From positions 16,776 to 80,775 of the forward strand of contig JTDE01022266.1 in assembly GCA_014338405.1 (NCBI GenBank): 64,000 nucleotides of DNA. The letters run 5' to 3'. Position numbers and translations under genes: made by a program. Position 1 is the stretch's first letter; each line of letters opens with the position of its first letter. Below are positions 1 to 10,800 of this stretch, one piece after another. Below the pieces are notes generated by a model, which was not told the origin of the DNA, made no database searches, and was given only the letters and a program-made list of their open reading frames with translations. This DNA comes from Paragonimus skrjabini miyazakii (taxonomy: Eukaryota; Platyhelminthes; Trematoda; Plagiorchiida; Troglotrematidae).

Positions 1-405
1 CACTTACCTCGACCGAGTCGCAGGCGCATAGACAGCATTCGAGGGCTGATGCCGTGCGGTTCGCCTATCATCAAAGCGTTGATGCGATCAGCGACTGCAA
101 AACAGACACCATGCTCCCGAACACCGTCTGTCGGGTAACCTGTCCAGTAGAAGGTGTTCCCGGCACCTGCTTCCTGTAACTTACCTTGGTCCGCAAGCCT
201 CGTCTCGCTCAAGGCTGCTACATCGATCCCATAGCGACGCAGTTCCATCGCGACCAGCGCAGCGCGCCGTTCTGGCCGTCCGCTAGTGCTGCATCAATCC
301 AGCAGCGTGCGCACGTTCCATGCTCCAACACAGAGCGTCTTGCGTCACCTGGCCTGTTTAAGGTTGCTCTTCGGGCTACTGAAACTTGAGTGAGCATTAT
401 CTGCT
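1..405 (-). mobile_element. RTE-type LINE endonuclease fragment, cut by the window edge
   Basis: Read on the minus strand, this stretch encodes the N-terminal part of an apurinic-like endonuclease of a non-LTR retrotransposon. It shows a VRTL start block, then MELRRYGIDVAALSETR, which is the strand and metal-binding Glu region of this family, then a reading through ADQGKLQEAG and FAVADRINAL. The frame is broken by at least one indel near 280-300 and a stop near 310. It differs clearly from the endonuclease of the commoner LINE family at 6829 and 30538, so it is a second family. The rest lies left of the window. It sits in what must be an intron of the AP-3 beta gene. Confidence 0.7.
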
Positions 406-412
406 CGGGGAT

Positions 413-665
413 TAATATTGGTGGGACAGTATGAGGGTGAGTGATCGGCAGTAGCATATTTTCACCTATCCACCCTGCCATGTGCAACAGATAGAGCGAC
501 CCGGTTTATCCTGCGCGACGGCCGATGCAGTATGGTATTTGGTTTATGCTGTATATTCATGGGTTTTATGAGCTTAGGATACTGCCTGGACGCCCAGACC
601 TAGACAGGAGACCGATTAGGGCCCTCAACCAAAGCCTTTGGCTCAAAAGCCTGTACCGCAAGGCA
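413..665 (-). mobile_element. 5' leader fragment of LINE family 1
   Basis: This segment is homologous, in minus orientation, to the 5' untranslated leaders at 6420-6690 and 31300-31500. Shared blocks include GACGCCCAGACCTAGACAGG, CAACCAAAGCCTTTGGCT and CCTATCCACCCTGC. Only the leader is kept. Where the family-1 endonuclease should follow (toward lower coordinates) an endonuclease of a different family begins. The fragment is either a separate truncated insertion or a chimera. Confidence 0.7.
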
Positions 666-1488
666 GCAAGTGACACACACGCAGCAGCATCAACCATCCA
701 GGACAGACTCGACAGTCACAACCCAAGACATTCGGTACATTCACATAGAGATAATACTGCACAGACAAGCCAATCACATACAGAGAATCAGACCAGGCGA
801 AAAATAAAATAACAAACCGAACGGAAACGCAACAGACTGACACCACATACAACGAACATCTCACAACGGACGCATCTGATTTTTGTCTGGCTGTTCCCTT
901 TGGCCAATCTGACAGGGTTGAACCTGCAACGACCGCGGTCGCAGTCAGCACAGCCCTCTGGATCAAAACAGCACACAAGCCTGACCACCACGCCAAGGTA
1001 GCAGAAAAGGTCAGGCAACAACCTATATGGTTGCGAAAGCACAGGCATACTTAAAACTTTCAGCCACTAATCCATGTTCACAATTTGTATTGTGTTGCTG
1101 TCAATCCGTTTGTATTCCACACAGGAGATTAAACACATCCCTTGGTTTGTAGCCAAGCCTGATGCCTAATACGTTCTTCGCGGTCGAAACTAATCTATCG
1201 ACTAGACCACGTTGTGTTTTGTGTACACATTCCGTTTACAGCATGTTTACTATTTCATGCGGTCTTTTTTTGTTAAATATTCAACTATTCATAGATGGTC
1301 TGTTCCGCATCCTGCTATATAGGTGGATGTAATCTGTTGGTATTCCGCTGAAACTCGTTAAGCTACTCATATTATAGATCCTCCAAACAATCTTTTCGCT
1401 TTATAACTCACACTGTACTTTAGTTAGTTCTATCGGATCTCCCGTCTATACGAATTTCACCTTTTCTTCACCCCCACCTTTCACGTAG
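666..1488 (+). other. AP-3 beta intron, no gene seen
   Basis: No coding exon or recognised repeat is supported here. The end is a pyrimidine-rich tract (ACCCCCACCTTTCACGTAG) that acts as splice acceptor for the exon at 1489. A 25-base stretch near 978-1002 resembles the complement of 52225-52250. Confidence 0.5.
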
Positions 1489-1817
1489 AACGTTCCACGT
1501 TCAAACTGGGCACGCTGTCTCACTTGTTGAATAAGCGTCTTGTTGGTTACCAGGATTTACCTGAGTGGCCAGCGTTTCCCCCAAATCCTTGGTCACGTGT
1601 AGTCGCTTCAGATGGGGTATCTGGTGCGAACACTGACACACGTTCTCCCATATCATCGAGCCTCGATGCGGTATCTAAGCAGACTGTCGCGTTGGCTGAT
1701 AATCAGATGACTTCCCTATGTGATTTCTTCTCGGATTCTGACACTGCTGCCGAGACAGATGACGAAGGTGCGGGTGAATCGGATGAAGATCTAGTGATCG
1801 AAGATGACGATGGACAG
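1489..1817 (+). CDS. AP3B: AP-3 beta exon 1 of window: trunk end and acidic hinge
   Basis: The exon begins after TTTCACGTAG with two bases finishing a codon and ends GATGGACAG before GTAGTT (phase 0). It encodes STFKLGTLSHLLN and YQDLPEWPAFPPNP, the conserved joint between trunk and hinge. It then runs into the Ser/Asp/Glu hinge with FFSDSDTAAETDDEG, the kind of acidic serine cluster that casein kinases phosphorylate in AP-3 beta. Confidence 0.85.
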
Positions 1818-4800
1818 GTAGTTCATTTCTTTTTTACTGGCTATTTCTCACGACTTCTATCTATGTGACTTTACGACTTATTTACATCAACAGAAGTTGG
1901 TTAACGATGGTGGTGGTCTACTCACATCCCAGTCCTCTTCTGACGTTGAGACGCGTACTAGCATTTCGGAGCTGAAGTCTGAGCTTGTTGCTTTCCTGAC
2001 CAAATCCAATCAGAATGATGTTCTGTCCTCGAAGTCAGTTCCTTCTGGCGATACCAGCACACGGGTTCCTTCTGTTCACTCTCAGCAGCAGCAATGGTGG
2101 CTGGATGATATTTCCACGGCCTCCGAAACTGAGGACACCGAAGGTGAGGAGGACGAAGAATTTGATTATGATGCTTTGCTCACGCTAGCTCAGCGTCCAC
2201 AGCAACCGCAAGTGAGCCGTGTTGTTACTTTTTTGGTTCATGTTTAAGTTATTTTGTCATTGTACTCATATTTGCAATCTTTATATCGCCTCTTCCTTAC
2301 CTGAACTGCCCGAAGTTCACCCGATATAGAGTTTATGGAAATGAACTAAATGTTGACATCAAACGGTTGTGGGGTTTGCGCGTGTTGCAAACAGACGGGT
2401 CACGTTAAATTAGAAGATAAATATATACTATTTTAAACATGTGAGTAGAATAACGTTGAATGTGGAATTGGGTTTCTCACTGTTTTCACACAACTTTCGG
2501 TTTACGAAATCTTGGACACACTCACTCTTCACGGTCATTTTTTATCCTTCGAGGTTTTCGAAGAACCCAAAGATACTCACATGGTGTGCTCCTCGGACAC
2601 TGCTGGTATCACGTCGTTGTCGTTAGAAAAGTCGGTTCATACTAAGGTTCAAACGACCGATCCAACCGTCCGTGACTTGAACCTTGCTACTTCCGAAGGT
2701 GAGTCTAGTCTCATCGGTCATTTGTTCCGAAATGTATTGGCATTCCCGTTACCCATCCCTCACATTATTATTGTTAGACGTTTTTTTGACAAACGTGCGT
2801 GAAAAATATACTAGTCGCTTAGGTGTCATAAAGCTTTGTGAACAAACCAAAGTAGGTGAAAATCATATCTTCAACTTTCATAGCACATTGCTTCCAGGTT
2901 ACGTTTACCCGAATTTTGTTTCTTTCAAAGGGCTTCGTCAGTTGCCTTCTTCGTTCACTGTCATATCATTAGCCTCTGTCTGTTGCATCAACTGGATTCT
3001 GGATTACTGTCCAGTTGAACAGTTTCGGCGTCATACAGCCGGAAGAAGTCTCTCTTCCTTGTGCTAGTCAGTGAACATTGGGACCTAACACGGGTACCTA
3101 GATGTCATCTTCATCTTGTGTGCATTCCGATTTGCTGTGTGAACCGATTCTGGAAGTCGGCGGATCTGCTCAGACTGTGATAGTGGCTCGTCATAAACAC
3201 CAGTCATGGTTGCTGACCGTTTCTGTCATTGGTGACTCTTTCGCTTACCACACCTTCATTGTCAAGACTGGACTACATTCGTGGTCCTAATGTTATTCGG
3301 ATAATCATCAACTGACTCTGTTGCCTTGCTCGGTCGGAGCGTACCGGTTACGTGACATTTCGTTTTTCCACTAGACGCTTTAATTCTCCTACCAGCAAAT
3401 TTATCAAAATTGAGGTCAAGATAGTCCAGCTAGAAAGCACCGTAAACATTCCCCCTTACGCAGCTGTTTTGCTGGACTATCCTGACCTCAATTTTGATGA
3501 ATTTGCTGGATCATCATTTCTCGTCGTTTCCTACCGTTATTTTTCCATAGTTTTTCTCTGTTAGTTCGATCTTCAACTGCACTTTTGAGACAGTCGACTG
3601 CCTATGTTTGTTCGTATAGCTAATGCTTATACGGCTTCTACATTGTTTAAGATGCCGTTTGTTTGAATTACTACTTTTTATCACCGTATAACGCAAACCT
3701 ATTCAAAAATCTGTTCCATATTAAATGATTTGTGCATTCGTTTATAAAACTGTACCTTTTAACCACAGTATAGTTTTAGTATTACGTATATAACTGCCCA
3801 GACCTTGATCTGGGATAGGCCATTTAAATGTAGATGCTCGTGTCTCTTTGTTTTTTTTTCCAGCGTTCACAAATAGGCAACTCTTGAAGTGTCAAGTAGA
3901 GGTGATCACATTCTTTACTTGATTATACGCGCTGTTGTGCGCAAGTGCTTTTATATTGAGTGACGCAACACATTAAAAACTTCTTATACCATCATATGCT
4001 CTACTACATCCTCACTTTTCCGCCTGTGTACAGCTGATGCAAGTGATGAGAATAGCGGAACTTCAAGTGCGACCTTGCCTGTACTACACACCGACTCTGC
4101 AATGTCTTCGGATCGAAATGCTGTCAGTTCTTATCCACCCTCCCCGAGTGTGGCTCTCGATTCGGCGTTGTGTCCCTCTTCTGTGGATGCGACACCAACG
4201 CCTTTACCCACTGTTATCGAGGATGGCGTGGCTGTGTGTGCTGTGGCCAATGCGGGTATAGCAGGCGAATTCGGGTCACAGACTGTCCAACTGCCTCAAG
4301 CTGATTTGACGGTATGCAGGTGGATGTTTATTGTGAATAGTTAAGGAGTCTTATTCGTTACAAGTTATGCATCACTGACGGTTTGCCACAACCTTGAAAA
4401 AAACTCCGGGCTGACTTCTTTCAAAAGTCTGCTTAATTTGAATCTTATTCACGTTAAACTCACTAACGGTGTGGATCTACGTGTGCTTTCTTACTGTCCT
4501 CGGGTTAACCACAAACACTTTCGTTTAAACGATGATCTCCAAAGAACGCTTGGCAACTGTATTCGTGCGTTAATCGATAACCCGCGATAAAAACTTACCA
4601 ATCCAGTTGAACCTTTTTGAGTACTCTTGATTACTGCCATGTAATCGAGAAGTTTAGTTGCTAAAATCTGGAGGTTATTACATTTGATGTCAGTTTTCGA
4701 TTTGGATAAACCTTTGGTCTACCTGTTTCGAAACTAAGCCGAACAATAAAGTAGTTACTAGTTTCTCATCGCTCTTTTTTATTCGTGTCGTTCGGTTGAC

Positions 4801-7800
4801 TTCGTAAGATTTTGGCTTCCCAGTTGTTAAATCCGACACCTAATCGTTAATGTTTTCTAAATCTTTTTCGGTTTTCAGCTCATCTCTTCTCCGGATGCTT
4901 TGCAATGGATTCAACAACAAAATCCAGCCCACCCCTATTTTCGCCTGTTATACCAGTTCAGTCGCATTGAATTGGCGCACAATCCCAATCTGGTCGTCAT
5001 TCGTGTCCGGTTGATTAACCAGGATGACCGAACAGTTATGACGGACATCTGCCTGGATCTGACGGGAACTGCGCTTGGGCGTCTCTTGTTGGATGCAAAG
5101 CGCATTGAACCATTTTGTCCAGTTGGTGCGTTCAGTCTACTTTAATTTCAGTGAAACCCATGCTCTAGTCTGTCGCTTGTTTGCATTGTTGAGAAATTCA
5201 GGTAAATAATTTGCACGTCACGTTTGCGAGTTACACTTCTGACAGGTTCTCACCAACACACAGCAGCTGTGGCATCTATTTTACCATAAGCTCTCGTCGA
5301 AACAGTAAATCTTATTATTTGCATTTCGTTTGGTTTAATAAGTGGTAAACAATAACTGATTAGTGTCCACTGGTCATCATTTACCGTATCGCAACTGTAG
5401 ATCTTCACTTGGGTTTGGGTTGCGTATCTGTTAGGCTGCCCAGATCCAGACGTGAGCCAGACAACGATGATTCACATCCAGGGCCGCTGGATTAACAGAT
5501 CACCATTATTCACACTGTCCTGTTCGGTGTCGGGATCGAATTGACAATGACAATTTGAGGAATATCATTTAGTTGTTTATTGTTCTCGAAAACTCTCAAT
5601 GTGCATCAAACCTTGTTTGCTTGTTTTCCAGTTAGAGGGTCATCAATATCTGTTACAAATGTGTCACTTATGTTGTTAATTTCAGGTCTATCGCATGTAA
5701 ACTAAGATATATGATATCGCGACTCACTCACTTTTTGACGAGTGTCGTTCACACATCCCGGTACGTAGAACACAGCTTTCGCTTGATGCGTGTCAAATTA
5801 ACTTGACTGGCCGACTGTTTGTCAGCATTTAGTTTGTTAGAGCAATGTGTGATGGCTGTCTGCTTTTAGATGAGTGTATTTCATTGATCCGCTCTGAAAC
5901 CAGTTCACGAGGGATTTTGGTCCGATGAGGACTAGAATTGTTTCTCGTCTGAAGCAGTAGTTCTTAAATAGTTGTAGGATGTCTGCCTACTTTTTTCGGA
6001 TGCTTAATCCTACATGTTTCGTTTTTCGTAACTATGTTTCTTGAACAAATGGCTTTCCCTCTTAAATTGAATTTACGCGTATCGTGTTAGATTTTGATCA
6101 CAGCTTTATCTTTTTTGGAGCTTCATACCACAAGAAGGTGTGTTTTATCCTGGGTAATCTTTATGACTGGACCTTGAGAGGGGCAATTATTGCCGCAAGG
6201 CCGTCACAACGAACACGGTGTGACGGCTTGCGCATCTCGATGACCTATGGGGCTCAACTGGATGGTGTGGCCACCACACCGATAGAATCACTCATGCCAG
6301 GCAGGCCAGTAGGTAGAGGTTTGACAAACCAGTCTCCTGGTCCTCCAGGTTGGGGGTTGGAAGAACGTTGGCATCTTCTTTCGGAAAACGTACCAGTTAT
6401 GGTACACTGCCATCCACCCGCTGCCTTGCGGTATGGGCTTCTGAGCCAAAGGCTTTGGTTGAGAACCCTAATCGTTCTCCTGTCTAGGTCTGGGCGCCCT
6501 GACAGTATCTCAGCCCACACACGACCGTGAATAGTCACAATACCAGTAATTCCATACTGCATCGGCCGTCTCGCAGTATAAACCGGGTGGACCTATCTAC
6601 TGCATACAGCAGGGTGGATAAGCGAAAACATGCTACTGCTGACCCCTCCCCACTGTCCTATCAAATTTCGTTCTCAGGCCCCTCCCGACCTCCATTTCTG
6701 ATAGTTACTACACATGTCTCACAACAGGTGTAGCTAACTGTGGTAACACTGGGCTGGTAAGTTCCGTCTCTTGCCATTCAGCTTCATGCTTCCCTTGTCC
6801 CTTGCTTAGACCCAGAATGCGAATTTATGTAGATGCCTTCAACGTTCGCACTCTAAAACAGACAGGTCAACAGGCCGCTTTTGCACGAACGTTAGACTCG
6901 TTGCATATCGATGTCTGCTGTATCTCGGAAACTAGAATCCAAGACAGCAGTCAGCGTATGGAACTAACATCACCCGCATTGTCTACTTGATACTGGTTAT
7001 ACAGTTCGGGTGACTCCACAGCCGCTGTTATAGGCCAGGCTGGAGTTGGTATAGTCCTTAGCGCGACGGCCGCAGCCTCATTGATTGATTGGATTCCTGT
7101 TAACAGTAGACTTCGTGCTGTCCCCTGGGCAGGTTCAGTTAAGACCAGCTCTAGACGCACGACTTTCAGAAATCATTTCGTTGTGTCTGCTCACGCTCCT
7201 ACTGACTGTAGTGACGTGGGCGTCAAATACGTCTTACTCGGATCTGACCGCTCTCTTTCGGTCGACACGTGGCTCTGATATAGTCCTTCTTGCGGGAGAT
7301 GTGAATGCTCAGGTCGGTCGCCTTGTTGAGGCCGAATCTCGGTTAGGTGGAGGGTTTGGGATAGCGTCACATTGGTCAGATAGTGGTGGGCGTTTGTTAC
7401 AGTTGTGCGTTGAGCATAAACTATTTTTAGCCAGCACTAGTTTTAGGCATCGTTCACGTCATTGCTATACTTGACGCCCGCCCTCTCCGAATCAGGCGTG
7501 GTCTCAGACTGACCACATAACTGTTAGTTACAGGGTTTGTTTCTTCTTCTTCATGACTGTGTAGCAGTTAAGCATCAGTGTGAACCACTGATGTATTGCT
7601 GTCTATGATGATGATGATTATGAGCCGAAATATTTACCTGTGCACAAACGCCTTATTTTTTGGCATTCGCTCATCGTTATTCCCTCAAAAAATAATTAAT
7701 GTGCAGTTGCAAGGAATTTATGGTTCTGACATTCGACATGTGTTTTATTTCTTAACCCTACATTCCGGTCTGGTTTCATATGTGTTCGATGTATCTAGGT

Positions 7801-10800
7801 TTTGTTGACTGTTTTTCATCTTTCTGTAAACTTAACGTATACGGTACTAGCAAGCCTGTCATATCGACAGCAAGTGTGTCTTTAATAATTCTTGTTTATC
7901 TCGCATATATATACATATACAATCGATCTGAGTTGATTTGCGAAAACCATAGAGGAATTAGCTTGATCTCGGTAATTACTGTGGTTCTGGTATCCACTGT
8001 ATTTTGGTCGACTCACTGCAGCTGGAGAGGCAAACACCAGGGAATAAAAGATGGGGTTTCGCCTTGAATGAGGATATCATTATCAAATTTTTACCCCTTA
8101 TCAAATTCTGGAACAGCGTCATATGTACCGCCGGTCAACAATTGCCGTATTTCTTAACTGAAGGTGAGTTCGATTCGGTGGATTGATCTGCACGCAGGGG
8201 TGTGCTGAACAAGTTTGTGAACATACTGTCGCCGCTTTACCCCCATACTTCAGCTGAGGTTAGGGTTTACGGTCAACTGTTTAACAGTTTCAGTACCGGG
8301 AGCTGCGTACGTCGAGACTGTCCACTTTCACCATTTTCGCCTAATTTTGTGGTGGACGAAATAATGGAGAAATGTCTCCGGCTGTCACAAGATGCCGGTG
8401 TGGATCTCCTACCTGATGAAACGCTGACTGATCTTGATTATGCTGACAACATTGTGCTAGTGTTTGACAACTTTGAGGCAGTATAAACAATGCTGGACGC
8501 TATTTCACGTTCTGTTAAATACTTCGGAATGTGCCTCAAAGTACAAAGTGTTTGTGCAAGATTGCTGTGATTTTGTAAGTTTATTGTTGGTTAATGAGTT
8601 TATGTAGGTTACTGATTGGTTTCTATATTTGGGAAGCTTCATCGGAGGCTGCAGCGCACTTGTAAGAAATGAATTAAGGACGCGTATCTCTTAACAGCTA
8701 GGTTGGTGTTCGTTAAGATGAGGCATCTTTGGCGACAGAGAGGCTTACAGATCGCGTATATCAGTCAATAGTGAGGGCTGTATCAGCATACGGCAGCGAA
8801 ACGTGGTCCCTCAGGGTTGAAGACGTGAACCGCCTCCACGTATTTGACCACCGATGTCTGCTTTCGATTGCTCGTTTTGGGTGGCATCAACGAGTGAGCA
8901 ATGAGGATATTAGGAAGCCGGGTGTTTGGCACTGCTTGTCAAACGAGTTCTTTTATCCAGTCATTACATTTGCACAGACTTAGGTGGTTAGGTCATGTAC
9001 TAAGGATGCCAGCTAATCATCTGCCACGTCGATCACTGTTTGCCGACGCTGCGACCGATTGGCGCAAGGTGCGATGTGGACGGACAATGAGCTGGCGTAG
9101 ACTAATGAAATCGTTCACGAAGAGGTTGGTCACTGTAGATCGGGTTCGTCTTCCGGGCTGGAGCCCTCGCGACTCACAGGGTCGGTGGCTTGAGACGTTA
9201 GGTGAGATGGTGGCTAACCGAGCTCAGCGGCGTGAATGTTGTCATTGTTTGGCCGAGTTATCTATGAAGTGAATGAAATCCGTAAGGAACTGCCTTGCTG
9301 ATGATGCCTTACTTCCACTTGTTTGCAAGGTGTAGGCCTCTTGATGTTGAATGTTTGGATATAGACGAAGCTATTTTTAGTAGTTAGGTCCCTCTTCCTC
9401 CCTTTCTATCTTTCTGTACAGAGTTTTTTAGGGTTGTGTATCAGTTAAGCATCATGGAGAACCACTGATGTATTGCTGTTTATGGTTATGGTCACGATGT
9501 TTTTGATCATCTTGTCTCAGGTTGGACAATACGATTTCATTCACCTCAACCGTATTCCAGATCGGCAAATGACAGCTAACGACTATATAATTCAGGGACT
9601 TTTCAACTCTGAGAATTGTGCATGTAGTAATTCAACCAAGTCCTTGTAATTCTTCATCTTGACTGCTTTCAGAGCGCTTACCCCCAAACTCAGAACACGA
9701 GTGCATGTTCGGTTTGGATTTTGCCGGTTTCACTGATCCCATCGAGATCAATCTGGTTTACCGGCTTGGCTCATCAGATAACCAGTTCTGGTGGTCCATT
9801 TCTATCACTCCACCTGCGGGCGAACTCATCCGGCCTTACAATCTGGATGAAGATTCTTTCTTTCATCAACGAGGTAAACCCCAGTCTTCTAGCATGGATT
9901 CTTTGACTTTTTTAACTCTATTTCAGCAACTTTTTCGACCTGATTCTCTAATGGATCGACAAGATTCAACGTCTTTGGTATGTTTTTTTACTGTCCGCTT
10001 GGTTGACGTTTTAGCTTACAATGTCAGGTTACATGAACACTAATGAGATAACCTTCTCTGTGTAAATGAGTAAGCTGGGTACACACGAGGTATTTTGTCG
10101 TCGCTGAATTGTACATAACTGGGAGGTTTAGTTTGATTGCACTCCCATGAGTACTGTATTTAATACAAACTGCGGTAATTCGTGATATACCGTTTGTGTT
10201 CACTCAGTCTTTGTCTCCGAGTACAGTTTGTACTACCATTGAAGTTAACCTTATTTTGAGTTATTCCTGTCGCATGATTTATGACTGGAGTTCCTGTCCG
10301 GTTACCTTCTCGTTTACGTCCTGGGATAAATTCATATGGACACCCTATTCTTTGACATCTTACTAACTGGCAGACAGCAACTTTCTTCTCGCAGCAAACG
10401 GGGAATCCTAACAGAACGTTGTAGGCTACGTACTGTACTCTGTCCCAACTCATATTGGCGTTCGTGCTTAATTTATTGAAATGCTTCATCCCGGTATCTT
10501 CTGCGACTTTCAAAGGTGACAATGAGCGATTGCTACTTGAACATGATTGTAGCTGTTCGTTTCATACAGAAGCTTGATGGGACACCTCGTGGTTAGCGCT
10601 TGTTAACAGTCATTTCCTCCTTCATAAAAGTTCTAGAACGCTACAGGAAAATAGCATCTCGGATGCTGTCACGTACAGTGGCTCCTGGACCATAATCGAA
10701 GGCGAAAAGGGGACTGGTGACCGACGTGATCATGATGTGTTCATCGTATGTTCGCTTTTCCACAGGCATTTGAACCTCAGCATCCCTATTCTTAACCAAC

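Noticed and set aside
9521..9652. Open stretch after CTTGTCTCAG, looking like an AP-3 beta exon
   Set aside because: It has no usable donor at its end, and the exons at 4879-5125 and 9673 already join in exact phase and give the expected family sequence.
9874..10043. Read-through extension of AP-3 beta exon 6
   Set aside because: It stays open but would leave phase 0 at 9977 and not fit the last exon; the donor CGAG/GTAAAC at 9873 gives both phase and family fit.
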